The position numbers were made by a program, and so were the translations under genes. The notes beneath the pieces were generated by a model that saw only the letters and a program-made list of their open reading frames with translations, was not told the DNA's origin and did no database searches. From Arthrobacter sp. cf158 (GTDB taxonomy: Bacteria; Actinomycetota; Actinomycetes; Actinomycetales; Micrococcaceae), in the NCBI RefSeq assembly GCF_900106835.1, contig NZ_FNNR01000010.1, forward strand, positions 124,001 to 188,000: a DNA stretch of 64,000 bases. Reading direction: 5' to 3'. Within the stretch, counting starts at the first letter, position 1, and every line of letters begins with the position of its first letter. Positions 50,656-59,425 of the stretch are shown piece by piece.

Positions 50656-51948
50656 TTACTGAGGGCCAGGTTTACCGAAGATCAGGCTGACGTTCTGGCC
50701 GCCAAATCCGAAGGAGTTGGACAGTGCTGTGGGAGGTGTTCCGCGGCGCGGCTCGTTGATGTGGCGCTGCTCGGTGATGTGACGCTGCTCGGTGATAGGG
50801 CGCGGCTCGGTAACCAGGTCCAGCCCGATCTCCGGGTCCACGTTTCCAGGGTGGAGGTTGCGGGTGGGAGGGATGATCCCCTGCGCAACGCTCCGTGCCG
50901 CGATGATTGCTTCGACGGCGCCGGCGGCTCCGAAGAGATGTCCAAGGGATGCCTTGGGGGCGGTCACGGGGATAGCGTCTCCGAAGATGGCCCTAATGGC
51001 CTTCGCCTCAGCAAGGTCGCCCAGGGAGGTGCCTGTGGCGTGGGCGTTGACGTGGCCCACCTCCGCAGCATTCATGCCGGCGTCGCTGAGGGCTTTGGTG
51101 ATGGCGGTGATCTGGCCTTGGCCATCGTCCGCTGGTGCCGTCATGTGGAAGGCGTCGGAGGCGATACCGACTCCGCGCAGGACCGCGTGGACGGTGGCGC
51201 CGCGCGCCAGTGCATGCTCGGCGCTTTCGAGCACAACGATGCCTGCTCCCTCGCCGAGGACGAAGCCGTCGCGGTCGGAGGCAAAGGGTCGTGATGCGGA
51301 AGCCGGGTCTGCCGCGAGGGTTGAGAGTGCCCTCGTTTGCAGGAAGGCGGCGACGGTGAAGGGCGTAATGGCGGCTTCGGCACCGCCGGCAATGACTACA
51401 TCAGCTTCGCCGGAGCGGATCAATCTGGCAGCTTGGGCTATTGCTTCGGCGCCGGAGGAACACGCTGAGACCGGGGTGTATGAACCTGCTTTGGCGCCAT
51501 AGCGGATGCTTACTGCCGCGGCGGGTCCGTTGGCCATGAGCATTGGTACGGCGCGTGGGGAGACGCGGCGTTGTCCGCGGTTCTCCAGGGTGTCGTCCTC
51601 CCGGAGCAGTGTGCCGATTCCGCCCACGCCTGTTCCGATGGCTACGGCCAGCCGGGTGCCGTCCACCTTTGGTGAACCGGCATCCGCCCAGGCTTCTGCC
51701 GCGGCAACCATGGCGGCCTGCTGAACCCGGTCCAGCCTTTTGGCTTCGACGGCGTCAAGGCCGTTGGCGGGGTCGGTAGCCATGGGCGCGGCGATGGTTA
51801 CCGGGAGTCCGCTGTCGCACAGCATCTCCTGCCCGACGTCGCGGACCCCTGAAACGCCCTCAAGGAGGGCGGCCCAGGTGCTCTCGACGGTGCCTCCCAA
51901 CGGCGTGGTGGCGCCCAGTCCTGTCACTGCTATATCTCGTGCCCTCAT
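50656..51948 (-). CDS. Beta-ketoacyl-ACP synthase II-like protein
   Basis: A 430-residue thiolase-fold condensing enzyme with the full Cys-His-His triad: PVSACSSGA, NAHATGTSLGD and KASLGHLFGAAGA. It elongates acyl-ACP chains with malonyl-ACP. AAAGGGAG lies 5 bases before the ATG at 51948. Near the C-terminus, just before the SNSFGFGGQN motif, it has three hexapeptide-like repeats (ITEQRH type) that FabF proteins normally lack. It is not in a fatty-acid operon but is divergent from a TetR gene, so it may be a specialised or conditional FabF. Confidence 0.88.
   Translation of the reverse strand: MRARDIAVTGLGATTPLGGTVESTWAALLEGVSGVRDVGQEMLCDSGLPVTIAAPMATDPANGLDAVEAKRLDRVQQAAMVAAAEAWADAGSPKVDGTRLAVAIGTGVGGIGTLLREDDTLENRGQRRVSPRAVPMLMANGPAAAVSIRYGAKAGSYTPVSACSSGAEAIAQAARLIRSGEADVVIAGGAEAAITPFTVAAFLQTRALSTLAADPASASRPFASDRDGFVLGEGAGIVVLESAEHALARGATVHAVLRGVGIASDAFHMTAPADDGQGQITAITKALSDAGMNAAEVGHVNAHATGTSLGDLAEAKAIRAIFGDAIPVTAPKASLGHLFGAAGAVEAIIAARSVAQGIIPPTRNLHPGNVDPEIGLDLVTEPRPITEQRHITEQRHINEPRRGTPPTALSNSFGFGGQNVSLIFGKPGPQ
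50750..50803. repeat. 18-bp tandem repeat (3 copies) inside the FabF-like gene
   Basis: Units at 50750-50767, 50768-50785 and 50786-50803 follow the pattern KGCTCGKTGATRKGRCGC. Because 18 is a multiple of three, the repeat adds six residues per unit (ITEQRH, ITEQRH, INEPRR) without shifting the frame. It sits in a surface-loop position near the C-terminus, so copy number could vary between strains. Confidence 0.8.
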
Positions 51949-51962
51949 GGCAACTCCCTTTC

Positions 51963-52006
51963 TTGTATGGCATACAAGATATCCAGATAGTTGTATCAAG
52001 TACAAT
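51963..52006. promoter_or_regulatory. Two TTGTA-N5-TACAA operators and a tetR promoter
   Basis: TTGTATGGCATACAA (51963-51977) and TTGTATCAAGTACAA (51991-52005) share inverted arms TTGTA/TACAA; centres are 28 bases apart. The first lies 15 bases upstream of the FabF-like gene. The second ends in TACAAT (52001-52006), a good -10 box for the rightward transcript. The TetR protein encoded at 52073 is the likely binder, controlling itself and the synthase. Confidence 0.75.
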
Positions 52007-52012
52007 TTTTTT

Positions 52013-52085
52013 ATGACCGTAGAGCTTCACGCATGATCGCAGAGCTTCCCGCATGACCGCAGAGCTTCCCTCATGACCGCAGAGC
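52013..52085 (+). repeat. 20-bp tandem repeat forming three overlapping mini-ORFs before tetR
   Basis: Units begin at 52013, 52033, 52053 and 52073 with the pattern ATGAYCGYAGAGCTTCMCKC; the fourth is the tetR start itself. Each of the first three encodes a 7-codon ORF (MTVELHA, MIAELPA, MTAELPS) whose TGA stop overlaps the next ATG as ATGA. The first ATG lies exactly 6 bases after the TACAAT box, so transcription probably begins at it. No ribosome site precedes any unit. Confidence 0.8.
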
Positions 52086-52693
52086 GCAAGGGTAAACGCC
52101 AACCGGGTGGCCCATCCCAAGCCCGTGGCCACTCGACCAGGGGCCGGATCCTGGACAGCGCGGTCAAGCTCTACCTCGCCAGTTCCTCCGCTGAGGTGAG
52201 CGTGGCGGCGATTGCCGCCGATGCCGGAGTATTTCCCAACCAGGTGACGTACTACTTTGGTTCCAAGGACTCGCTCTTCATCCACGCAGCTTTCCTCGCG
52301 TTGCTCCACGACGCGAAGCGCGTTGAGTCGATCGGGCGCAGCGCCGGAAGTCCCGAATCATTTCGCAGGAACATGGCCCGCACAGCCTTGATGCTCCCGT
52401 CCATGCCGCTGGTGGTGCGCGCCCTGGCCGTGGGAACATCCCGCCCGGCCCTCGCTGCGGTGGTGGACCAGCATCTGAATCTGCTGTTCCGCCAGTCCGG
52501 CCGCTACCTTGCGCGAATCCTGAACCACAGGGACTGGGAAGTGGAACGGCCGCTGCATGTGGAAACCAGGACGTTTTGGAGCGCGGCTTTCGGAGCCACC
52601 CTTCTTTCGCAGGCCGGTGTCACGGGCTCCGGAAGCGACGTGGACCTGGCCGGCACGTTGACGGTTCGTGGTCGGTCAGAGCCCGGCAGCTAA
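52073..52693 (+). CDS. TetR-family regulator
   Basis: A 206-residue TetR protein. The HTH region is VSVAAIAADAGVFPNQVTYYFGSKDSLF, followed by a helical C-terminal domain without a recognised ligand. Its first bases are the last unit of a 20-bp tandem repeat carrying three short upstream ORFs that overlap head to tail. It is divergent from the FabF-like gene and probably controls it through two TTGTA-N5-TACAA sites; an acyl-CoA or acyl-ACP ligand is plausible from that context. Confidence 0.87.
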   Translation: MTAERKGKRQPGGPSQARGHSTRGRILDSAVKLYLASSSAEVSVAAIAADAGVFPNQVTYYFGSKDSLFIHAAFLALLHDAKRVESIGRSAGSPESFRRNMARTALMLPSMPLVVRALAVGTSRPALAAVVDQHLNLLFRQSGRYLARILNHRDWEVERPLHVETRTFWSAAFGATLLSQAGVTGSGSDVDLAGTLTVRGRSEPGS

Positions 52694-52697
52694 GACG

Positions 52698-53207
52698 TCA
52701 AGCGATGGGAAAGACCAGCAGCGAACCGCTGGCCGTCGCCACCACCTTGCCCTTCGCATCCTTGACGGTCCCGTCCGCGAAAGCCACACGGTTGCCCGGC
52801 TTCGTCACGACGCCAACGCACGTCAGCGGACCTGAGCCCGCATGGACGGGGCGAAGGTAGTTCACTTTGATTTCGATGGACGTGTAGCCCATACCTTGGG
52901 GGAGCGTGGTCTGTACGGCGCAACCCAGTGCTGAATCCAGCAGGGTGCACACCAGTCCGCCATGAACCGTCCCCAGGGGGTTGTAGTGGGATTCATCCGG
53001 TTGGCAGGTAAACGTTGCTGTTCCCTGGCCCGCTTCCACCAGCGTCATGTTCATCAGGTGGTTCATGGGCGGTGGAGGCAGGGTGTTGCCCATCATTGAG
53101 CGCAAATATTCCAGGCCACTCATGCTGGGCATGGCTGCCACTCCATCGGCCGGGTCCTGCCATGTGATCATGCGCTGGCGTTCCGTCTGAGAATGGCCGT
53201 CTGTCAC
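52698..53207 (-). CDS. PaaI-family hotdog thioesterase
   Basis: A 169-residue hotdog-fold protein. NPLGTVHGGLVCTLLDSALGCA is the PaaI-type active-site loop (HGG and the acidic residue on the following helix). These enzymes hydrolyse acyl-CoA thioesters, often aromatic or medium chain. The GTG start follows GAGGGG by 7 bases; an ATG 36 bases in is an alternative. It is convergent to tetR with 4 bases between stops. Its acyl-CoA is unknown. Confidence 0.88.
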   Translation of the reverse strand: MTDGHSQTERQRMITWQDPADGVAAMPSMSGLEYLRSMMGNTLPPPPMNHLMNMTLVEAGQGTATFTCQPDESHYNPLGTVHGGLVCTLLDSALGCAVQTTLPQGMGYTSIEIKVNYLRPVHAGSGPLTCVGVVTKPGNRVAFADGTVKDAKGKVVATASGSLLVFPIA

Positions 53208-53297
53208 TGGTGCACCCCTCAGTAAGTGGCTTTGCTGTAGCGATGGAGCGGTACCGCAGTACGCGGACGCCTGTCTCAGAGTGTAGTTCTCCGCAAG

Positions 53298-54125
53298 CTA
53301 CGTCCCCATCAGTTTGCGCATCTGTTCCCCGGCATCGCTCCCGGGTGCAGGGGTGTAGACCACGATGTGCAGGTCCGGCCGGTCCGAAGGCGATACTTGA
53401 TGGTGTTCCAGTTGCAGCACGCCAACCGCCGGATGGTGGAACTGGCGCTCGCGGGACTCGAAGCCCAGGATGTCGTAGCGGGCCCAGCTTTCCTGGAACT
53501 CCGGGCTGGCCTCCTTGAGCCGCTCCACTTGGTATTCGACGTCGGGATCACCCAGTCGCTGCCCGGTTTCGGCCCTGAACTCTGCCAGGAATCTCTTGCT
53601 GGTGACATCCCAGTCGGGCAGGAGATCGCGGATGTAGGGGTCGGTGAAGACGAGCCACAGGAGGTTCCGGTCCGAGGCATCGAAGGTGCCGATGTTGGGG
53701 TACAGCGCCTCATAAGCGCGGTTCCACCCGGCGATGCCCCAGTCCGGTGACAGTGCATAGGAAGGGTTTGGGTCCAGGGCGTCCAACAGGCGCTGCACAT
53801 GTGCGGGAGCATCGGCCGCCACCGGACCCTTCGGCGGAGCGGACGAGTAGCCGCCCAGGGAAAGCACATAGCTCAACCCGGTGTCAGAGAGATGCAGCGC
53901 CCGGGCAATGGACTCGAGGACCTGCCGTGAGGGACTGATATCCCGGCCCTGCTCCAGCCAGGTGTACCAGGTGACGCTGACCCCGGACAGGAAGGCGATC
54001 TCCTCCCGGCGCAGCCCGCGCTCGCGGGATCGGCCTACCGGGGGCAGCCCGTAGTCCGAACGCAGGGCCTGGGTGCGGCGCGTCCTGAGGAAGAGCCCCA
54101 GCTCCTTGCGCCTCTCGTCTTTCAC
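53298..54125 (-). CDS. XRE-family regulator with MmyB-like ligand-binding domain
   Basis: A 275-residue protein with an N-terminal helix-turn-helix (RGLRREEIAFLSGVSVTWYTWLEQGRDI) and a C-terminal PAS-like MmyB/MLTR domain (LSPDWGIAGWNRAYEAL, NLLWLVFTD, FHHPAVGVLQLEHH). Such regulators are numerous in actinobacteria and bind fatty-acid-like ligands in the MmyB structure. The GTG start sits near a GAGG. It is divergent from ilvD with 86 bases between starts, but a regulatory link to ilvD is not shown. Confidence 0.87.
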   Translation of the reverse strand: MKDERRKELGLFLRTRRTQALRSDYGLPPVGRSRERGLRREEIAFLSGVSVTWYTWLEQGRDISPSRQVLESIARALHLSDTGLSYVLSLGGYSSAPPKGPVAADAPAHVQRLLDALDPNPSYALSPDWGIAGWNRAYEALYPNIGTFDASDRNLLWLVFTDPYIRDLLPDWDVTSKRFLAEFRAETGQRLGDPDVEYQVERLKEASPEFQESWARYDILGFESRERQFHHPAVGVLQLEHHQVSPSDRPDLHIVVYTPAPGSDAGEQMRKLMGT

Positions 54126-54211
54126 GTCCTCAACACTATTACTCTGGTACTTTCACTACTAGTAGCAACACCGTCTTCCACCCGTCGTAGAAGAACAGCA
54201 GGATGGTATTC

Positions 54212-56074
54212 ATGCCTGCACTACGCTCACGAACTGTCACCCATGGCCGCAACATGGCCGGCGCCCGCGCACTGCTGCGCGCCTCCGGCGTCGCCAACAC
54301 GGACATCGGCAAGCCGATCATCGCCGTGGCCAACTCCTTCACCGAGTTCGTCCCCGGCCACACCCACCTCGCTCCCGTGGGCCGGATCGTCTCCGACGCC
54401 ATCCTCGCCGCGGGCGCTGTGCCGCGCGAATTCAACACCATCGCCGTGGACGACGGCATTGCCATGGGCCACTCCGGCATGCTCTACTCCCTGCCTTCCC
54501 GCGACCTGATCGCCGACTCCGTTGAGTACATGGTCAACGCACACTGCGCCGATGCCCTGGTCTGCATCTCCAACTGCGACAAGATCACCCCGGGTATGCT
54601 CATGGCCGCCTTGCGCCTGAACATCCCGGTGGTGTTCGTCTCCGGTGGTCCCATGGAGGCCGGCCGCGTGACCCTGACCGACGGTTCCGTGCGCTCGCTG
54701 GACCTGGTGAATGCCATTGCCGATGCTGTGGACGAATCCATCTCCGATGAAGACATCAACCTCATCGAAGAGAACGCCTGCCCCACGTGTGGTTCCTGCT
54801 CGGGCATGTTCACCGCGAACTCGATGAACTGCCTGGCCGAAGCGATCGGCCTGGCACTGCCGGGCAATGGCTCCGTGCTGGCGACCCACACCGCCCGCAA
54901 GGCGCTGTACGAGAAGGCCGGCGCCACCGTCGTCGAGCTCGTGAAGCGCTATTACGACGGCGACGACGACTCCGTCTTGCCGCGTTCCATCGCAACGGCT
55001 GAGGCATTCGACAACGCGATGGCCCTGGACATCTCCATGGGCGGCTCCACCAACACCATCCTGCACCTGCTGGCCGCGGCCCAAGAGGCAGGCGTGGAGT
55101 ACGGCCTGGCCGAGATGGATGCCAAGTCCCGTCAGGTGCCCTGCCTGGCCAAGGTGGCTCCAAACGTCGCCGGGGACAAGACCTATTACATGGAGGACGT
55201 GCACCGCGCCGGCGGCATCCCCGCACTGCTGGGTGAGCTGAACCGCGGCGGCCTCCTGCACAAGAACGTCCACTCCGTGCACTCCACCGACCTGGACGGC
55301 TGGCTGGACGACTGGGATATCCGCGGCGGCAAGGCCACTGAGGAAGCACAGGCCCTGTGGCACGCGGCTCCCGGTGGTGTCCGCTCCTCCACCGCGTTCT
55401 CGCAGTCGAACCAGTGGACCTCCCTGGACACCGACGCCGAGGGTGGCTGCATCCGTTCAGTGGAGCACGCCTTCTCCAAGGATGGCGGCCTGGCGGTGCT
55501 GCGCGGCAACGTGGCAGTGGACGGCGCCGTGGTGAAGACCGCGGGCGTGGACGAGTCCATCTGGATCTTCGAAGGCCCTGCAGTTGTGTGCGAGTCACAG
55601 GATGAGGCCGTGGAGAAGATCCTGAACAAGACCATCAAGGAAGGCGACGTAGTGGTGATCCGCTACGAAGGCCCCAGGGGTGGTCCCGGCATGCAGGAAA
55701 TGCTGTACCCAACCAGCTTCCTCAAGGGCCGCGGCCTGGGCAAGAAGTGCGCCCTCATCACGGACGGCCGCTTCTCCGGCGGCACCTCGGGCCTGTCCAT
55801 CGGGCACATCTCACCGGAAGCTGCCTCCGGCGGCACCATCGCCCTGGTGGAAAACGGCGACATCATCAGCATCGACATCACGCAGCGCTCCCTCCAGGTG
55901 CTGGTCTCCGACGAGATCCTCGCCGAACGCCGCGAAAAGCTCGAAGCCAACGGTGGTTACAAGCCGAAGGACCGCGAACGTCACGTGTCTCCAGCGCTTC
56001 GTGCCTACGCCGCCATGGCATTGTCTGCGGACAAGGGCGCCGTCCGCGACGTCTCACTGGTGGAAAACCTCTAG
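54212..56074 (+). CDS. ilvD: Dihydroxy-acid dehydratase
   Basis: A 620-residue Fe-S dehydratase that makes the 2-keto acid precursors of valine, isoleucine and pantothenate. SNCDKITPGM and ENACPTCGSCSGMFTANSMNC carry cluster cysteines, and GPRGGPGMQEML and DGRFSGGTSG are the C-terminal signatures. The ATG at 54212 has AGG 9 bases upstream; one at 54203 is possible. No other branched-chain gene is adjacent. A strong terminator follows. Confidence 0.94.
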   Translation: MPALRSRTVTHGRNMAGARALLRASGVANTDIGKPIIAVANSFTEFVPGHTHLAPVGRIVSDAILAAGAVPREFNTIAVDDGIAMGHSGMLYSLPSRDLIADSVEYMVNAHCADALVCISNCDKITPGMLMAALRLNIPVVFVSGGPMEAGRVTLTDGSVRSLDLVNAIADAVDESISDEDINLIEENACPTCGSCSGMFTANSMNCLAEAIGLALPGNGSVLATHTARKALYEKAGATVVELVKRYYDGDDDSVLPRSIATAEAFDNAMALDISMGGSTNTILHLLAAAQEAGVEYGLAEMDAKSRQVPCLAKVAPNVAGDKTYYMEDVHRAGGIPALLGELNRGGLLHKNVHSVHSTDLDGWLDDWDIRGGKATEEAQALWHAAPGGVRSSTAFSQSNQWTSLDTDAEGGCIRSVEHAFSKDGGLAVLRGNVAVDGAVVKTAGVDESIWIFEGPAVVCESQDEAVEKILNKTIKEGDVVVIRYEGPRGGPGMQEMLYPTSFLKGRGLGKKCALITDGRFSGGTSGLSIGHISPEAASGGTIALVENGDIISIDITQRSLQVLVSDEILAERREKLEANGGYKPKDRERHVSPALRAYAAMALSADKGAVRDVSLVENL

Positions 56075-56090
56075 GCAACGTTTCGCGCTT

Positions 56091-56144
56091 AAGCCGCCTG
56101 CCGGCGTCGTGCTTCTCTGAACGCACGACGCCGGTGGGCGGCTT
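56091..56144. terminator. Bidirectional terminator between ilvD and kdpE
   Basis: 22-base arms (56091-56112 and 56123-56144) pair at 20 positions around a 10-base loop, and are flanked by AA/TT ends followed by TTGTTT on the plus strand. It lies between the convergent ilvD and kdpE stops and should end both transcripts. Confidence 0.9.
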
Positions 56145-56148
56145 TTGT

Positions 56149-56826
56149 TTACGGGACGAACCTGTAACCCATCCCGGGTTCAGTGATGAAGTGGCGTGGG
56201 GTACCCGGTTCAACTTCCAGCTTCCGGCGGAGTTGGGCCATGTACACGCGAAGGTAGTTGGCTTCCTTGGCGTATGCCGGGCCCCAGACCTCGGTGAGGA
56301 GTTGCTGCTGGGTGATCAGTTTGTCCGGATTGCGGACCATGATGTCCAGGATGTTCCATTCGGTAGGCGTCATTCTGACGTCCTGACCTGACTTGGTGAT
56401 TTGCCTTTTTGCCAGGTCCACGGTGAATGAGCTGGTCTCGATGGTGGTGGTTTCCTCCCTTGAATCGGTGTTCCGCCGCAGGATGGCCCTGAGCCGTGCC
56501 AACAATTCGTCGAGTCCGAAAGGCTTGGTGATGTAGTCGTCGGCTCCGGCATCCAGTGCTTCCACCTTGTCGTTGGAGCCGTGCCGCGCTGACAGGACCA
56601 GGATGGGTACAGCGCTCCACTCGCGGAGGCGGGTGATCACCGTGGTGCCGTCGATGTCCGGCAAGCCGAGGTCAAGGATGACCACGTTGACTGGACGCTG
56701 GGCTGCAGCATGGAGAGCCGATTCGCCATCCATGGCTGTTGTGACGGTGTATCCATGGCCTTTGAGGGTGATGGCCAGGGCGCGGACAATGTGGGGATCG
56801 TCGTCCACTACCAGGATGCTGTTCAT
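56149..56826 (-). CDS. kdpE: Response regulator KdpE
   Basis: A 225-residue OmpR-type regulator. The receiver domain has the acidic triplet VVDDD and phosphorylated Asp 52 in ILDLGLPD, with the switch Thr/Ser and Lys (VLSARHG, ITKPFGLDEL). The C-terminal winged helix includes MTPTEWNILDIMVRNPDKLIT and RVYMAQLRRKLE. It activates the kdp operon when phosphorylated by KdpD. Its start overlaps the kdpD stop by 4 bases. Confidence 0.95.
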   Translation of the reverse strand: MNSILVVDDDPHIVRALAITLKGHGYTVTTAMDGESALHAAAQRPVNVVILDLGLPDIDGTTVITRLREWSAVPILVLSARHGSNDKVEALDAGADDYITKPFGLDELLARLRAILRRNTDSREETTTIETSSFTVDLAKRQITKSGQDVRMTPTEWNILDIMVRNPDKLITQQQLLTEVWGPAYAKEANYLRVYMAQLRRKLEVEPGTPRHFITEPGMGYRFVP

Positions 56827-59396
56827 GCCGGACGCCGTTCGCTGGAGGGTCTTTCGGGAGATGGCAGGGAGTACACGCCGGTGGACAACGGCAGCCGGAT
56901 CACCATGGTCAAGCCGCCACCGGGAGTTTCTTCAGCAGTGAGGGTGCCGCCCATTGCCTCGGTGAAACCCTTGGCCACGGCGAGCCCCAATCCCACTCCA
57001 GTGGCGGCTGGGACATCGTCCAGTCGCTGGAAGGGTTGAAACATTTGCAGCACACTGGCGGCGGGGACTCCTTGGCCGTGGTCAATGATCCGCAGCTCGC
57101 TGGCTGGCTGTCCGGCCAATGTGGTGGTGCTGAGTCCACCGGCGGCGCCAACAATTACGATGTCGGAGTTCGGCGCGTACTTCACGGCGTTCTCCACGAT
57201 GTTGGCGACCACGCGTTCAAGCATCCCGGCGTCGGCGTCCACCTCGGGCATGTTGGGGAGGAGATCCACCCGGACCCTTCCGGCCGGGACCCCGTGAAGT
57301 GCCGCCGGAATCACGTCGAACCAACGGAGCGGCTTGATCAGGGCGTTCACGGAATCGGAGGTAATGCGGGACATGTCCAGGAGGTTGCCCACCAGTACGT
57401 CCAGGCGATCCGAGCACTCATCGATGGTGGCCAGGAGCTCCTGTTCCTCCTGTTCGGTGTAACGGACTCCGGGTTGCCGCAGGCCGCCGACGGCCAGTTT
57501 GATGCCGGCCAAGGGGGTACGGAGGTCATGCGATACGGCGCGGAGAATGGAGGTGCGCATGGTGTTGCTTTCGGCCAGCCGCATGACTTCGCGGCGGCTT
57601 GCTGCAAGGTGTCGGCGTTCCAGCTGCGCTGAGAGATGCGAGCCAAAAGCACCGAGAAGGCGGCGGTCGCTCGCAGGGAGAACCCTGCCCGTAAGGACCA
57701 GCCGGGTGGTGGCATCGATCTGTTCAATGTTCTCGTTGTCTCCGGGGGCGTCATCGCCGGCCGCGGCTATGAGCCGCCATACGTCGTCGCCGGGAGCTGA
57801 TTCGTCGCGGGGCGCTGACTCGTAGAGGGCAGCCCGGCGGACTTGGAAGACGTCCACGGCCTGCTCCAGCAGACCCACCACAGTGTCCTCGGCCGTAGTT
57901 GCTCCGCGGGTGAGATCGCCCAAGGTGGCTGCTTCCGATCGGGCCCGGGCGGCCTCCTTGGACCTCCTCGCTGAAAGGTCCACCACCACGGCCACAGCTG
58001 AGGACACGCCAGCGAAGACCAGCAGCGCCAACAGGTTCTGGGGATCGCTGATGGTCAGGGTGCCCAAGGGTGGGACAGAGAAGAAATTCACCAGGGCGCT
58101 GCTCCACAGGGCACCCAGCAACGCGGGCCACAGGCCGCCCACCAGCGCAACGGCAACAGAACCGCTGAGCTGTACCAGGACTGCCGTGGCGATGTTATGC
58201 GATGGGCTGGCGGCCAGCAGGAGTTGCAGCAGGACAGGCACCACAACGGCCATCGCAAAGCCCACCATCACCCGGACGCGGCCAAGGTCACGTGGCCGCG
58301 AGGGCTCCTTGCCCCGGCCACCCAGGGGGTGGGAGACCATGTGAACATCAATGTCGCCGGAGTCACGGACCACTTTGTTCCCCACGCCGCCGGTGAGCCG
58401 CCCGGCCAGGGCCTTCCGACGCGATACGCCCACCACGATCTGGGTGGCGTTGACGCTGCGGGCAAAGTCGAGCAAGGCCTTCGCGGGGTCCTCGCCAGCC
58501 ACCGTGTGGTAGCTGCCGCCAAGGTCCCGGATGAGGGTGCGCTGGGCTTCCAACGCCTGGGGGGATTCGGCAGCAACGCCATCAGCCGCGCGAACATGGA
58601 CGGCCAGAAGGTCGCCACCGTTGACGCGCTTGATGATCCTGGCGGCCCTGCGGATCAGGACCTCACCTTCAGGCCCCCCGGTCAATCCGATGACGATGCG
58701 TTCCCTGGCGGGCCAGCTCTCCTCGATCTGGTTTTCTTCACGGTACCTCGCCAGGCCTTCGTCCACCCGGTCCGCCAGCCACAGCAGGGCAAGCTCGCGG
58801 AGTGCCGTCAGGTTACCCATCCGGAAATAGTTGGACAGGGCCGCATCGATCTTGTCCGCGGTGTAGATCTTGCCGTCACCCAGCCGCTGCCTCAACAGTT
58901 CCGGTGAGATATCCACCAGATGGATCTGGTCGGCGCGGCGCACCACGTCGTCCGGGACAGTCTCCGCTTGGTGCACATCGGTGATGGCGCTGACCACGTC
59001 GCCCAAGGATGCCAGATGCTGGACGTTGACGGTGGAGAGGACATTGATGCCCGCTTCCAGCAGTTCCTCAATGTCCTCCCAGCGCTTGTGATTGCGGCTG
59101 CCCGGGATGTTGGTGTGCGCGTACTCGTCAACGATTGCGGTGTGGGGACGGCGTTCCAGGACTGCGTCCAGGTCCATCTCCTCAAACAAACTGCCGCGGT
59201 AGTCGATGCTCCGGGTGGGGATGACCTCGAGTCCCTGCGTCAGCGCGCGGGTGTCGGCGCGGCCGTGGTGCATGGCGAAGGCCACCACCACGTCCTCGCC
59301 GCGGCCAAGCAGCCTGTGGGCTTCCTCCAGCATGGCGTAGGTTTTGCCGACGCCAGGGGCAGCCCCCAGGAAAATTCTCAGTGTTGCCCGCGCCAT
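56823..59396 (-). CDS. kdpD: Sensor histidine kinase KdpD
   Basis: An 857-residue membrane kinase. Order: KdpD N-terminal domain with Walker A GAAPGVGKT and DEYAHTN, a universal-stress-like domain (about 240-370), four membrane spans (about 385-490), a GAF-like segment, the dimerisation box AVSHDLRTPLAG with the autophosphorylated His, and the ATPase domain with GVGLGLAVAKGF. It senses low potassium or turgor and controls KdpE. It starts 29 bases after kdpC. Confidence 0.95.
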   Translation of the reverse strand: MARATLRIFLGAAPGVGKTYAMLEEAHRLLGRGEDVVVAFAMHHGRADTRALTQGLEVIPTRSIDYRGSLFEEMDLDAVLERRPHTAIVDEYAHTNIPGSRNHKRWEDIEELLEAGINVLSTVNVQHLASLGDVVSAITDVHQAETVPDDVVRRADQIHLVDISPELLRQRLGDGKIYTADKIDAALSNYFRMGNLTALRELALLWLADRVDEGLARYREENQIEESWPARERIVIGLTGGPEGEVLIRRAARIIKRVNGGDLLAVHVRAADGVAAESPQALEAQRTLIRDLGGSYHTVAGEDPAKALLDFARSVNATQIVVGVSRRKALAGRLTGGVGNKVVRDSGDIDVHMVSHPLGGRGKEPSRPRDLGRVRVMVGFAMAVVVPVLLQLLLAASPSHNIATAVLVQLSGSVAVALVGGLWPALLGALWSSALVNFFSVPPLGTLTISDPQNLLALLVFAGVSSAVAVVVDLSARRSKEAARARSEAATLGDLTRGATTAEDTVVGLLEQAVDVFQVRRAALYESAPRDESAPGDDVWRLIAAAGDDAPGDNENIEQIDATTRLVLTGRVLPASDRRLLGAFGSHLSAQLERRHLAASRREVMRLAESNTMRTSILRAVSHDLRTPLAGIKLAVGGLRQPGVRYTEQEEQELLATIDECSDRLDVLVGNLLDMSRITSDSVNALIKPLRWFDVIPAALHGVPAGRVRVDLLPNMPEVDADAGMLERVVANIVENAVKYAPNSDIVIVGAAGGLSTTTLAGQPASELRIIDHGQGVPAASVLQMFQPFQRLDDVPAATGVGLGLAVAKGFTEAMGGTLTAEETPGGGLTMVIRLPLSTGVYSLPSPERPSSERRPA

Positions 59397-59425
59397 AACG
59401 TCATTCTTCCACTCGGAACGGGCGC

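Noticed and set aside
52013..52085. A CRISPR array suggested by regular 20-bp repeats
   Set aside because: The repeats are directly tandem with no spacers, and no cas gene is present.
54227..55363. A 378-residue minus-strand frame
   Set aside because: It is antisense to ilvD and consists of Val/Gly/His-rich shadow sequence.
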